From positions 56,755,745-56,819,744 of the forward strand of contig CM023457.1 of NCBI GenBank assembly GCA_013339765.2: DNA of 64,000 bases, written 5' to 3'. Numbering within the stretch: the stretch's first letter is position 1; each line of letters begins with the position of its first letter. Source of the DNA: Haemaphysalis longicornis. Lineage: Eukaryota; Arthropoda; Arachnida; Ixodida; Ixodidae. This document shows positions 20,321 through 33,182 of this stretch, piece by piece. The notes beneath the pieces are model-generated. The model did no database searches, was not told the origin of the DNA, and saw only the letters and a program-made list of their open reading frames with translations. Both the position numbers and the translations under genes were made by a program.

Positions 20321-21365
20321 TTAGAAAACGGAGTTTTATTCGCGGCAACACTGCACAAAAGCTAGCGTTTCTCCTGCGGCCACATGTCTGTATGTGGTCT
20401 CTACATTTTTTTTCCCGCCCTTAAAGCAATCCTTAACGTATCTTTGCCATACGATCACCGAATTCCGTCGGGTCCGGGTTACCTATGAGGTGCTCTCGAA
20501 CAACTTAATCGAGCCGTGCGAGGGAAGCACGCAATGGGCGTGAAGCTGTACCAAAACAGGCGCAATAAAACCGTCGCTAAAGCAGACGACAAAGCCGTAT
20601 CGCCGACGCACCCGCCGGCTAGCAGGCACCTCCACGTGGGGAACATTGAGTAAATTCGCCGCGCCATCTACAGTGTGCTCCGTGAATGAAACAAACCCTC
20701 CTTCCCCCCCCCCCCCCGTAGCTTCCGCCAAGTTGGGGGAGTTTATTGTCCCGCACGCTGCGAAAGAACCGTTGGCTGGTAGAGGTAGAAAGGTTTGCTT
20801 TAAAACGTGCGGGGTAAAGTATTAAACCAGTACGCCCCCCTCCGTACTAAGTTGCGGCTTTTCACGATGATGTGAACGGGCGCAAATACTGGCAGCATGT
20901 TCTGTAGAGCTGAAACCCCCAAAGGGGATTAACAGTTCTGGACTCGTGTTTCAAGTTTTTAACTTATTCAACACAAACGTTTCCACGAGACCTAAGAAAT
21001 ACCACAGAAGGAAAAAGAAGGAGTATAATTTGTAAGAGAAGCCGAGAGTAATATTTTACTTTTCATAGAAAGTCGGAGCGGCTAACCTCTCTTCATGCCG
21101 TTAGGTGATCGGCCGAGGTTTTAATTTCATAGGTATAAATACCCCCCCCCCCCCCCCATTTGCCACCGAGTGTAGAGCTCCTTCAGTGGTCTACGAAAAA
21201 TGAGGCCTTCGTTGACGCGGCTTTTAAAGCCCTGCTCCAACCATTTCCTCACGCTGTCGAATTTTGAAAGGGCCTGATTCACAAACGTCGGCTGAGGGAG
21301 GGTAACACTGCGCACAAGTTGGACGAGATAACATAGGTCGCAGAAGGATTCTACACTAGGCTATA
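20321..21365. other. No gene; C14 and C16 tracts
   Basis: Runs of 14 C at 20,704-20,717 and 16 C at 21,142-21,157 are the only notable items. Confidence 0.6.
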
Positions 21366-22760
21366 TAGCAGTGACGTTAGACCAGGGGAAACCTCTGAGA
21401 TTACAAGCTCAACTTGCGATGTCCCACTAGTAACTAAAGAGGCTCTCAAAGGCACCATTATTCTCATTCAAAGGAACAGAGTTTCCAAAAATTATGCGGA
21501 CTCATCAGCCTACTCTCGCTTGTTTACAAGCTGATCACCAAAGTTATAGTTAGCCGCATAGGCCTGGATTCCCAACAACCCAGAGATCAGGCGGGGTTTA
21601 GGTAAGGGTACTCAATCATAGATCAGAACCACGTCGTCGATCAAGTGATAGAAAATCCATAGGGCACACTAATCCCCTCTGCATGACATTTATAGGCTTA
21701 TGAGAAAGCGTTTGATTCCTAACTTACCGCAGCCGTGCTAGAAGCCCTAAAAGACCAGGGCAATAGAGGAAACGTACATAAGACATCTAGAAGACATATA
21801 TCAGGAATGCACGAGCTGGATAACCTTCCACAAGCGAAGCCGCAAGTTTCCTATCCGAAAGGAGTAAGACAGGGAGATACCATCTCGCCAAAACTATTTA
21901 CAGCATGTCTGGAGGGGTATTAAGAAAGCTTGACTGGGAAAACATAGGATTAAGGATAAACAGGGGATAGCTTCAGCCATTTGAGGTTTGCACACGACAT
22001 AGTCTTCCTGAGTGAGACTGCAGAACACATGAAAACAATGCTTGAGGAACTACAATCAGAAAGCACGGCCGTGGGCTAAAATAAATATGAATAAATCTAA
22101 AGTAAGGATAAGCATACCGAAAACGCCTCTTCAGCTTAGGAAACAAAGCGCTAGAAGAAGTAAAGGAATATAACTACCTCGTACAGATGGTTAGTGCTGA
22201 CCCCAACAACGAGAAAGACATCCCGCGCAGAATAGGCGTGGTTTGGGGGAGCACTCGACAAGCACTCCCAATAATTAAAAGTAAGCTACCTTTGGCACAA
22301 AAAGAAAAATCTACAACCGATTACATACTGCTGGTTATGACGTTGGAGTTCAAACTTGGTGTCTTAATAAACAACTATAAGTAAACCTAGGACGGCTTAA
22401 CGGGTCATGGAGCGAACATTGTTAGCAGTAACACTCAGGGGCGGGAAAAGAGCTCTCTGTATCAGAAAACAAACTAAAGCAGATGATATCATAGTACAAA
22501 TTAAAAAATGGACTTGGGCTGGCCATGTACTTAGACGAACCGACAACCACTGGAAAATTAGGGTACCAGAGTGGATACCAAACGATGGGTCTAGAAGAAG
22601 GGAAACGCCATTAACCCGATGGAGGGATGAAATGGGGAAATTCGGGGGTAAACTGCAGACTCCAGCAGCGTAGGACCGGAGCGGTTGGAGGTCGGTGGGA
22701 GAGGCCCTTGGCCTGCAGTAGACCTGGGTAGGATGACGACTACGATGATGATGATAATTA
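21366..22760 (+). mobile_element. RTE-type LINE, decayed 3' part
   Basis: RT blocks run in plus-strand order to a short 3' end with GAGAGGCCCTTGGCCTGCAG and a (GAT)n tail at 22,743-22,755. RTE elements are short LINEs with endonuclease and RT in one frame and with trinucleotide tails. The 5' half (endonuclease) is missing. Confidence 0.8.
21490..22700 (+). pseudogene. RTE reverse transcriptase pseudogene
   Basis: Motifs appear in several frames: LISLLSLVYKLITKVIVSRI (21,510), PRDQAGFR, EKAFDS (21,700), YPKGVRQGDTISPKLFTACL (21,850-21,910), and LRFAHDIVFLSETAEHM (21,980). Then come SENKLKQMISQYKLK and a DR.EW-like end near 22,670. The catalytic FADD reads FAHD, so a required aspartate is lost. 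Stops interrupt nearly every block. The intact enzyme would perform target-primed cDNA synthesis. Confidence 0.8.
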
Positions 22761-23570
22761 TCATAATGGTGATGAAGATCGTTGGCATTATATTTCCGGC
22801 ATTTCTTTGACGTCCCTTTTATGAAGCCGTTTTCAGGTTGAGAGGACGTTAAATTGCAGAAAGCACCTCTCGGAAACTAGCTTCTCTGCACGTTATATGT
22901 AGCCTTTAAAATTCCCGCACCGACCAGCGCAGGGTCTACACATATCGACATTGTTTAAGGCAAAAAACGTTTAGGCACGTTCGATGGAATTTATAAAAAC
23001 GCCTCACAGCCTTCTTTCTACTTAAACACACAAAAAAAGTGGCGTCGTGTTAAAAAAAGTGCGCGTTACTTGTGAAAGACGACATTGAATTAACGACAGC
23101 CGCCGTCTGGAGACCAGTTTTCAAGTTTGATGCAAAAATAATGATTTCGGATCGAACGCTGTGGTAAGGCTTGGATTTTTTATTATCATCCTGCAAAATA
23201 TATTTCCTACCTAATGAATCCTGCGCTGTCCTCGGCTCAATATAATGGCGTGTTTGTAGTAAAGCCGCGCTGTTGAAATCGATTTGCCGTACTGTTTAGA
23301 ACCCCTGGCTCAGGAACCCCGTCGCGCAACGTGAGCGACTTGAAACGTGCACAAAGCAAGTATTTACCCCAAAAAGTTAGCTGTACAAAAGAATTTTTCA
23401 TTTCGCTAAAAATTGCAGAGTAATCACTGTTGAAAGGACTGCCATGAGAGGGAAACCTGCACATGGTTTAGCAGCCCGTTGTAGTTGTTCTTGCCTAAAG
23501 TCAGACTGTATCTTTCCAGATCTACACTTAGCAACGATTTGCCGAGGTGTATACCTGTGGTATCGAGATT
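22761..23570. other. No recognised feature
   Basis: No domain or shared repeat was found. Confidence 0.4.
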
Positions 23571-23637
23571 AATGGGAGAGGCCTTTGCCCTGCAGTGGGC
23601 GTAGATAGGCTGGTGATAATGATGATGATGATGATGA
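23571..23637 (+). mobile_element. RTE LINE, last 67 bases
   Basis: TGGGAGAGGCCTTTGCCCTG, TGGGCGTAGATAGGCTGG and (GAT)6 match the 3' end of the RTE at 22.7 kb. This is a very short, 5'-truncated insertion. Confidence 0.8.
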
Positions 23638-26243
23638 CTGGTGGTAGCGACTCACCGAGCAGTGGCGATGTCGTTAGACTAAACGAACTACCAATTTGCA
23701 TCGCGTGTAGTTCTGGGCCGTTATCTTGGCAAACATCAAATGTACATCTTGTAGTTAGTTATTGGCTATGCATTACAGAAGATGTACAAAAAATATCTCC
23801 TCTTTCTTTTTCATAGATATTTAGAAGCCGGGAATTCATGTAGGCCTGCTTTCAGTCAAGAGTAGGGGGACCCTGGAGGTAGCATAGAGCCGATAAAAAA
23901 AATTGTGCACAATATCTTAGCTAAATTGCAAATATCTCTTGCAGACAAAAAATACTCGCATATTTGAATTTGCAAAAAAATGGAAACAAGATGCTCCATT
24001 CAGTAGAAATTTGTAAAATGGAAAGCATTCAGATTTCTGTCCCAACGCTTTTGCGTATCTGGTTCTCGAAGTTTGTGTTTGTTGAAACAGTAAGATGTTT
24101 TTTTAAGGATTGATACGCACAAATCTAGCCTATCATATGCGGAACGTAACACCGGGCGGCTGATGTTAATTAAAACCATTTGCGCTGTCATGACACGTTT
24201 CCCGATCCTACCGGTAGTCAGTTTTCCGTCGCACAATTTTGCAGCAGCAACGCAATTTTTCATCTGTTGCGCAAATATTGACTAGTTTTGCGTGCATTCA
24301 TTCACTATTGCATGCATCTATTCACAATTAAAATGTCACAACCAAGTTTTTTCATGTATCTCTCATTTTATAAACTACAACCAATGACAGTAAAGCAACA
24401 TAAAAGAGTAACAAATAGGCACAACTTTTAAAGACAAAATACCCACTGCAATTTTAGCTGTTGAGACGCGTCAGAAATCTAAGCATTAACATGAAGAGAT
24501 GACACATGCGAAAGCCTGAAAATTTATTTTCGACTGTAGTCTTCCCTTCTCTGGGTTGCGTGGGATTGTACTTTTAGCCGAAGTTACCGCCCTATCGTGA
24601 GCCCCATGAATCGGCAGAAATTCAGATCTTTTGAAGCGTGCCGTAGAATTGATCGGGCTGGGAGCTTTCTGATCGCGCAAGCCATTATTCTTCGATATGA
24701 AAGGCTTAACGACACGTGGGACTCGCCTTGAACGTCGAACAACACACCTCAGCTGCGAAAGACACGGCTAAGATAGGGAGCGTATAGTGATTAATGAGGG
24801 GTGTGTATACTACGGTACGCAGCGTCTCCGGTAATAATTCAGTCGGTTTTCGATAACCGCGGTGCACTTGCGCTCGTACAAAAGGTCTTTATGAGAGAGG
24901 GCAGTAAGTGTGTTTAACACGATAACACTACGCATTTTCGCTCCTGGCAATTATCATGTGATATTCGGGTTGCTAAAAATGGGTCATAGCAACGAAGATT
25001 CCCGACTACCTTTTGTCGGAGAAAAAAGAAGAAAAGAAGAAACGAGGCCTTTTATTTAATAGGCGAATGAAAGTAGAAGAGAGAGAGAGAGAGAGAGAGA
25101 ACAATTTTTAATGAAACTGGATATGTCAGCCGAGCTAATCTGCCTGGCTTGTTCCGATGTTGTTAAAGCAGATATACCTAAAAAAGTAAAGCTCTTTCTT
25201 TTCGCAAGAGAGTATCTCGAAAAAGCATGGCAGGGCTTATGTTTCTTGCCAGAGCGGAGGGCTTGTTTTAGCGCAAAATGTCTAAATTCGAATTAAGTTA
25301 TCGGTAGGCCAGACATTTACAATGCACAGGAGTACACAAACGAATGCTACCACCCACAGCGTTCGGTTCTTTTGGTGTCATGTCTACTATATAGAGACCG
25401 CTTTGCAAATAACCTATTTATGCAACAACTACCTGAGACTCAGCCTGTTGTACTTGTTAGGTCTTCACTGCCGTTTTCGATAGGCCATCGCAATGAAGAA
25501 CGACACACCCTAATGACATAAAGGTCCGGGAGGTATTACAGGACATAAGCGATGCAGCCACATGTCGAATGCCTCAAAACACTTCTAGTAGATTGTGTGC
25601 TTCAGGACCCTCGCAGTGATAAAAGATACTAAAACCGAAACGAAATTTATTCTGAAAGTTTTTTTCTGTAATTCTCTGATCGTGGGGCACAGCGCTAAAT
25701 ATGTAATTTTACAATATCAATACGCTGACAGGATAAGGGTCGCGCATGTACTGATGTTTCTGGCATATCTTTCTATCAACATTAAAAAAAGCTCGTCACA
25801 AGTTTTGATCCCCCCTCCCCGTGTCCGCAAGCCGTGATGTTCAAGCCAAGCCTGAAGTTGAGCCAAAATCCAAGCCATCCAGTATTTGCCTGCACCTCTT
25901 GGCACTCGCAAGCAGGCGTACACATCTTAGTTACGGAAGAAGAAAATAGCCATAGCGCAGCCGGAAACGTGAACACATGCAACTTTCCGCAAGTTCACCA
26001 CAACCGCAGCGTGAGGAAAACCTACGCAGAAGTTGGGTATGAGAAAGGAGCTATTCAGAATCCTCGGCACGACGTCAGCGTCACTGCACGACCAGAACGT
26101 GCAGGCAAAAGACGGGGCCGAATGAGCGTTCGTCTTGCCGCTTCGGAGGTGCCAATTGCATCATGCATAATTCAGATTAAAGTCGCCCACCGCTCACGAA
26201 AAAAGAAAAGAATGGCAGTCATAAGTCGCAGGCTTAAGGGGCT
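23638..26243. other. No gene; (AG)n at 25,079-25,100
   Basis: This is AT-rich sequence. The AG array is preceded on the minus strand by a CATTAAAAATTGTT segment, and could be the (CT)n tail of a minus-strand retroelement like those at 5.3 and 54.5 kb, but no coding part was found. The 156-residue frame at 25,834-26,304 has no known domain. Confidence 0.4.
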
Positions 26244-26271
26244 GTCTAGTGTTTTTTCGGAGACACTAGAC
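26244..26271. repeat. Short hairpin
   Basis: GTCTAGTGT and ACACTAGAC form a 9-bp stem with a 10-nt loop, just beside the long palindrome. Confidence 0.8.
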
Positions 26272-26306
26272 TTTTTTGCTGGAGACTCTGAGCAGTCAGC
26301 GTGAAG

Positions 26307-26420
26307 ATCTCGAAAACAGGCGCGGAAAGACGTTGACTAAAAAAGAAATACACAGGACGACGCATCGTCCTGTGTATTTCTTTTCTTAGTCCAACGTCTT
26401 TCCGCGCCTGTTTTCGAGAT
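26307..26420. repeat. 114-bp long palindrome
   Basis: Arms of about 54 nt (from ATCTCGAAAACAGGCGCGG to ACACAGGACGA) are inverted around a 4-nt centre, CGCA (26,361-26,364). There are only a few arm differences near ACTAAAAAAG/CTTTTCTTAGT and one extra C. It could extrude as a cruciform, or be a foldback element or a template-switch product. Confidence 0.95.
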
Positions 26421-26930
26421 GAATCAACACCAACTCGCCCAACTTTCCATCCTATTGAGCGTGAGTACTGGCACGTTGCATCTGTTATGTTGTCCCTTCC
26501 GTGGTTTACTTTTTTTTTTGCTCAGAATTGTTTCCACGGGTGGTATTCTTGAGGGGGGGGGGGCAGAGATATAGGCGGAATGCCTGACAAAGCCTCAGCC
26601 CCCCCTACAGCTCAGCGTAGAAGGCAATGCAGAAAACGTATTCTCAAGCACGCAACAGGAGACACGTGATACATAGCGGTTAGAATAGAACATTCAAACA
26701 TTTAACATAACGTTGAATAGAACTCAAACGATACTTTTTAAAAAGAACTCGAACGATTTCATGTAATCCGCAAACACAAAGAGTACATTCTAAGTACTTA
26801 ACAAAAGACATGCGTTACATAACATTTAAAATAGAATAAAACAACCCGATGCATACATTTAAAATTTCCACAACATGTCACACAATGCGCAAATTTGTTT
26901 AAATACACAAGTAACTTTGCAAGCAAATTA
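26421..26930. other. No gene; G11 tract
   Basis: A run of 11 G lies at 26,553-26,563. The AT-rich remainder may be the 3' UTR of the LINE at 26,931-27,660. Confidence 0.5.
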
Positions 26931-27660
26931 ACTTTTCACAGTTCTATGCCGCGGAATACACAACAATATTTTAAATCGTAAACCTTTTGCATGCACATTG
27001 AAACGTTGAAAAAACTGATTAAAATCAATGCATATGTCACCCCTGTTCAACATGTTAAGGGTCTGAAAGTGCAACGCCTGCCTACCGTAATTTGTTCGTG
27101 TTGCAGGCAGTCTGTGCCTAGGAAATCTTGTATTGTACGCTCTAGATTCGTCGTCTGGTGGTGTGTTATAAATTCAAGATTTTTGGATCCACTGCAAAAG
27201 TCTAAAATAGTATACTTGGTTCGCCTTCAGCATATTATATTTATTGAAAAGAGGAGGCGTTCGAAGTTTCGCGCTTATCCCTCCGATAGTTCTCGCACAT
27301 GTGACATGTGTAATAATTTTTTCTGCAAAATGATTATTCGATCATAGTTAGAAGCTGTTGTAGTACCCCATACTAAAATTCCAAAGCTCAGCTTGAAGTA
27401 AAACCGTGAATATTACAGGCGTTGCTTTAAGGAGGTCGGAAAAACACTGTATATTTCATACATACACCCAATGGCTCTAGATAAATCGGTTTTCAGTTTA
27501 TTGACGTGCGTATTCCACGATAGGTTATCGGTAAACTGTTTAAAGATTTTGCTTTCTTTTGCCAGAACTTGCAGCGCTGCAAGAGTCGGGGCGTTGAGGA
27601 GAAAATATTTCCGCATCGCGTTTCTGGGGGGTGACCGAAAATTGCCCTCACAATACATAT
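26931..27660 (-). pseudogene. CR1/L2-like LINE reverse transcriptase C-terminus
   Basis: The minus strand reads FTDNLSWNTHVNKLKTDLSR and GCMYEIYSVFPTSLKQRL, then, after frameshift, IITHVTCARTIGG, PPLFNKYNMLKANQVYYF, YNTRFPRHRLPATRTNYG and ALHFQTLNMLN. It ends with a stop near 26,931. The YNTR...LPxxRTxYG...LN order is typical of the end of CR1/L2-type RTs. It differs from the other LINE families in the window. Stops lie inside (near 27,360 and 27,170). The RT catalytic core is missing, so this is a 5'-truncated copy. Confidence 0.75.
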
Positions 27661-27778
27661 AAAAAGTGAAGAGTTACAAAGCCGCACAGAATAGTGTGCA
27701 AAGAAGTACTTGCTTGCCTTGGACAATGACTGAATAGGTGTCCGCAGTACGAACAAATGAATGTTCAACAATTCAATA

Positions 27779-27847
27779 GAATGAATGAATGAATGAATGA
27801 ATGAATGAATGAATGAATGAATGAATGAATGAATGAATGAATGAATC
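27779..27847. repeat. (AATG)n microsatellite
   Basis: About 17 clean units. A nearby origin as a LINE tail is possible but unsupported. Confidence 0.95.
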
Positions 27848-28262
27848 CTCTTGCTTTGCTGGTAAACCAAATCATTAGTTTCTGCAGAACTGCAGCTCGC
27901 CATGGTCAGAGCGTGAGTTTAAGAAAATAATGCTGACTATGATGACAGAGTTTAACATAACTAATTGTAGGGGCGTGTGGCGAAAGAAATGCGTATCTTA
28001 TTGTGAATACGGCGAAGGCGCGGTTTACTTGAAGCCCCCTCTAATTTCGTGGGGAGAAGAGAGAGGCGATAATGAATCAAAGTTCGGGTTTCCACCATAA
28101 AGAAAATATATTTACCACTTGTAGGCGTGAAAAGACTTGGCGTGGCGTAAAACATCATTTACAAACGTTAGATGGAGAAGCAGGCATTAAAAAAACGCAT
28201 GAACTCCCTTCTAAAAATATCTGTGGTTTTTCTAAAGCAAAACCAAAACACGACTAGAATTT
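27848..28262. other. No recognised feature
   Basis: Nothing identified between the microsatellite and the SINE. Confidence 0.4.
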
Positions 28263-28276
28263 TCAAAAACAAACGT

Positions 28277-28510
28277 ACCTGCCGCGGTGGCTCAGTGGCT
28301 AAGGTGTTGCGCTGCTGAGCAAGAGGTCGCGGGTTCGATTCCCGGCCGCGGCGGCCGCCTTTCTAATGGAGGCGAAAAGCAAAAACGCCCGTGTGTACGA
28401 GATTTTGCGCACGTTAAAGATCCCCAGGTGGTCAAAATTAATCCGGAGCCCTCCACTACGGCGCGCCTCATCGCCTGTGTGGCGTCGGCGCGTTAAACAC
28501 TACAATCAAA
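28277..28510 (+). mobile_element. Ruka-like tRNA-derived SINE, full length with target duplication
   Basis: The A box (GTGGCTCAGTGGCTAAGG) and B box (GGGTTCGATTCCCGG) of the tRNA-like head are perfect matches to what Pol III needs. The body contains CTAATGGAGGCGAAAAGC, CCCCAGGTGGTC and ACTACGGCGCGCCTCATCGC, and the tail is (AATCA)-like. It is flanked by TCAAAAACAAACGT (28,263-28,276) and TCAAAAACAAAAGT (28,511-28,524), one mismatch in 14. Confidence 0.95.
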
Positions 28511-28524
28511 TCAAAAACAAAAGT

Positions 28525-31500
28525 TCTCCCTAAAAAGAGAGCTAACATTGCGATCAATATATTCAAATTCGCTGCATTACACCCCACGGGATGCGTAAAA
28601 CCACACTACAGCTAAGGTTTTAGAAATTAGAGTGAACAAGCTAAAATGCTTTAAAACGGCGTAACTATTATAGGCTACGCAATTTATGGCCCGATGAATA
28701 GACAAAGTATCGCTTGTAAGAAATACAAAACAAATGGCCGCCGAAATAAAGTGCTCTGATTTTACGGGATTGTTTTGATCGCGGCCTTGGTTCGCAATCT
28801 TGAGCTTAACCTTAGTAAACGAGAAGGATCTACACTGAGCTATTGAAGCGACATCATAAATACCCATAAATAGTTTATATGTCTATAAACTTAACATTTA
28901 TCGCCTAAAAACTGTATTGGAGCTCGAAAGACTTGCACTGTTTTTCATAAGTTGGGGGAATATCTGGCAAAGCGTTGCCATCTATCTCGTTTCAACGTTG
29001 CCGAGAAAAAGGCATGCGAACGTTGTGTAGTACACTGCAAGGAAAGAAGGAAACGCCCACAAGATTGTACTTGTGGAAAAAGCTCAGGCGCAGGGAAGCT
29101 CGAATTATTACACTTTATTTGTACCTATAACACTAGCTCGGTTCGTGCTTACTTATAAGTTCTTTCGTTTAACTTATTTTATCTTACTTTTTCAAACCCG
29201 CCATTCGTCAACTGCGCGTTACTCAGCGTACCCGACACTCCCAAACAAAATTGGCCGTACAATCACGGAGAATGCCTCCCCTCTACACGAATTAAACCCA
29301 CCGCCAATCCGCCGTTGGAGGAAAGCCGACTGACCGATGGTCAAAACGAGATGTTGGCCTCAGTTTATCCACGCATATATAAAATAACAAAACCCGTATC
29401 CGAATATTCAGGAACAGGTTCAGACTGAAGGATGATCTCGTCAGCAAAAACTTAGTTTTGAACTGCATGACCCCACTCTTTTGTTTCTTTTTCTCTCTTA
29501 AGAGGATCAAAGAATGATGGGATCGCCAGATCAGATAATTTGGATACGGGGAACTGAAAGTATGAAAGAGGAACTCTGGCACAGTCAGGTGAATAGCAAG
29601 CGTTATTGTTTAAAAACATAAAGAAGATGGTTTCGATTGGGAAAAACAAAACCCTAAAAATGATCTTCGAATCAAACAAAGGAAGCAAGTGCTACTAAGC
29701 AAGCAAATGGGGAAATGCCGCGGGAAATGGGGCGATCAAAAGCAAGGTGACCCGTAAGCACAAAGAAAGGACGTAAAGTGGTTCGGGGCAAAACTTGGAA
29801 AGAAACTAAGAGACCGCTGGGGTTGCGAGTAAGGACGATATGCTGGGAACGAAGGGGAGGGCTTCAAGTCGCGAGCAGCAGTGGCGGGTGCGGACCGAAG
29901 TGGTTGGGCGAAATAGATGGCAATCGTCTGTCACAGGGGAAGGAGGCAGGCCGTACTTGCTCGATTAAGAAAGCGGTGGCCGTCGCTTATGACCATTTGT
30001 CGGCCGCCAAATTGGACAACGTTGTGGCGTGAGCAGGCGCTTATTGCTTCTCGGTACGGCGGGGACAGTGAGACAGACGCCTGAACGCTTGGGAGCTGGC
30101 CACCGCCTGTGTGACATATCAGCAAGGACTTTCAGGTGTTGGGCTAAGTCGTGTGTAAGAAGAAGTTGCGACAAAGCGGCGCCTTATAGTTATTAGAGCC
30201 TTATCAGAATGAGGCGCTAAATAATCGCCTTGGCTGCTACCCTTCAGGATACTTAAAGCAGATGAAAGAAACAACTGTTCAATCATTTGCAAGCCCTCTG
30301 TTATCTATAAATTCTTTCAAGAACACGTTAATAAAGAGAGAGCAATAAAGAAGAACAGCAGTGAGATCGATCGACATTATGGCGGACGCCTGACCCTTCT
30401 CAGGTTCCGCACCGAGGATCTTATTTTGACCTTTGAGGGTGAGCTTACACGTGGGTATTTTCTTTCGTGCAAATTTTTGTGCATACTTGTCTCTGTTTTC
30501 TTTTTTTACTGCTCCTCAACGGAGGTGTCAGGTTGTCTATATATTAATGCATCATTCCAGCGCTTCGATGGACACTCGGTCCCCGGTATCCCGATGAGAC
30601 TAGGACAAGTCCCTGGCGGCTCAGGTGACCGGGAAGTGTAATGAAGATCTTCGTTCCGTAAACAGCGCTCAGCTCGGTGGGGAAGCGCTGCTTGTCGGAC
30701 AGCTCGGGTACGTTATATTGGATCCCTCCTTTGTCTCCAAAAGTTCCCTACCGAGCGCTGTAGGATAGGCCACTGCTTTGTTCCATAAGGCGCGTTCATT
30801 GAAGGTCGACGCCAATTTTACCGCACTGGCTATAGTGGCAACATATCGGCGGTTATTTTTGTTATAACCTATAGCTATGCAAACGTGATAGTAGTTTGTT
30901 ATCATCGTAGTAATATTTTATGTTCATTTGTGATACACTCTCGGTATGTGGTTCGGCCCGTTCACCCCGGCCGTCTAAACGTGCATCAAAAACGACATGT
31001 GTGAACCTCCAGGCGTTGCGCATAACACTTTCAGTCACCGTGTCTCCGTATGGAGGCGCGACTTTCTTCGTCGTTTTCCTCGTGAAAACGAAAAGAGTTC
31101 ATGCTGCAGAGCGGTGCGGCTGATGTTCGAAACCTACGGAAGTGAAAGGTAGCACCATGTGATGTGGAATGGCGGAACCGCACTCATAAACATCGTTTCA
31201 AAATGGACGCCACCAATTTTTGTGGGAGCGCCGGTGTGTTGCCGTCCTAAGTTCTCTTTTACTGCGGCGTAAATCATTTATAAAGGCTAAAAACAACTCT
31301 TTCATGTGCAGAAATTATTATTTCACCTCCTTGTTTGTAAACTGCCTCAGAATATTATTTTTTATAGGGAAAAGTAGTATTGAGTAATGGTGTCTCCGTA
31401 TGAGGACGCGACGCCATTTGCGTAATAGGTATTCTAGAGAGACTAAACTTTTTTTTTCTTACATCTAGACACTTGACACTGCTAAACCTCCGGGAATGGA

Positions 31501-33182
31501 GTTTTTCTGCAGTGAATGTAATAATTCGTGACTGAAAGGGATAATTTGCCGCTTTATACAAGCACCAGAGGACATTTTGGTAACGGTACAAGAATCAAGG
31601 GGGGGGGGGGGGGGGCAATGCAGGCAGTAAAAACAGCTAGGAACAAGCTATGACTAAAATAAATCACACAAGCAGAAAAACAAAATAGTCATGAGTACCC
31701 AGTGGCAGCCTCCCTCTTTTTATTTATGGAAGCCTCCAAAAAATATCGGAAGTTTTAACCCTTCGCCCTGCCGATAGATGAATGGGTTGCTAGAAATGAT
31801 AAATGATAGCGTTACGTGCGGACTAATTTCTAATAAATGTGGAAGATACATGCGGCTTTTGATAGCGCCAAGAAAGGAAAATTGCCCGTCAGTGTGTGTT
31901 TCACTGCATGAAAAAACAGACTTTGGTGCTGTAAAACTTCTTATCTGCACGCACCTCCATTCTATTTCAGTAGATTAAGTTTGAAATCGTTGAAAGTGCG
32001 CCGCGGAAAAAAAGCGGGAAAGAATCCAACAAACCTATACGTTTCATTTATAATTATTTTTCCTAGAGAAAGATGTTTCGAGCTCAACAGGTGAACATAA
32101 CCGATATCCAGAAATGTCTGCTTGCTTTGTAAGTTTTCCCAGTCGCAATGCCGAGTTTGTAGCCATTCAAAAGCTGATGAAGCTACGAAAGCTGTAATAA
32201 TTGGGTTTCAGCAGAAAATTATCGAACTTTTAGTGTCCCTTTATTGCTAGTCGCAAAGCTACCATCACTCACCGCCAACACTCGAAATGACTTGCATGCA
32301 TAACTTGAAGCTCCAAGGAACCGCGCGACGAAGGAACATTGTGATGGTTCATACCTACGAAAAGAGAAGAAACAGACAAATGTATAAACAAGCCACAAAA
32401 TCAGTGCATGAAGCGAAGATAGCCTATTGCTTTATTACAAATGTATTTCTTCCTATTTACGGAATGTGCAATGGATAGTAAGCCTGAAACGGCGGCGTAG
32501 GAGCCTCGGCAGTATGAATTAGTAAAATGGGTCGCCTAAATATTCGGAACTATAGTTGTGTCGATCTTGTCGCATCTTGTTTCGCGTACTTCCCATGGTT
32601 TGTTTTCTTTCTCTACCTTTGCACTGTCCCCGCTCAGAAGTGGCTGGCTCAAGTTACAGCCACTTTGAGTCGCTAAGGAATTTCTTTCACGAAAAGAACA
32701 GCTACAGTTCCAGGCTCCAGCTTCTCCATGTGGCGAATTCAAATAAGCGCTGTCTGTGTCCTAGGTTTTCATTTTTAATTACTAACATACTACCTTGAAA
32801 AGGGAAACATCCTGTTTTTGTAGCTTAGTGCAGTGCAGGGTAGAAAATTTTGGTTTTATTCTTAGACCGCACTTGGGCATTGCAAAAGGTTCACATTTTT
32901 CTCGAGCGAAATCATCGTATTATTCGTTTGCGCGAACGAGCGAAGAAGAAGGAAGTAAAATGGGTCACATTTAACAAAACCTACTTGTCACGAGCAAAAG
33001 CTCTCTTTGGTCTGGTGCTTCAAAGACTTTACCCGCAATGCTTCATGAAAGTCAAGTTACTGAATGATAGGCATCAGCCTGTCGCGCGCACTGAACCGCA
33101 CGCATGGGCGGCCCAACCAGCACGCCACCCACGGCGGCACTGTGCGACAAACCGCCGGCGAAGCACCCGTCAAAACATTGGG
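28525..33182. other. 4.7 kb without recognised features; G17 tract
   Basis: The only notable item is a run of 17 G at 31,599-31,615. Frames are short, without domain motifs, and no similarity to other parts of the window was seen. It may contain intron or intergenic sequence. Confidence 0.4.

Noticed and set aside
26281..26420. Hammerhead ribozyme in or beside the long palindrome
   Set aside because: GAAA occurs, but no CUGANGA core with the required stem order was found on either strand.
28277..28350. True tRNA genes at the Ruka and E-element heads
   Set aside because: A and B boxes are present, but the segments are followed by SINE bodies, tails and target duplications, and I could not fold a full cloverleaf acceptor stem.
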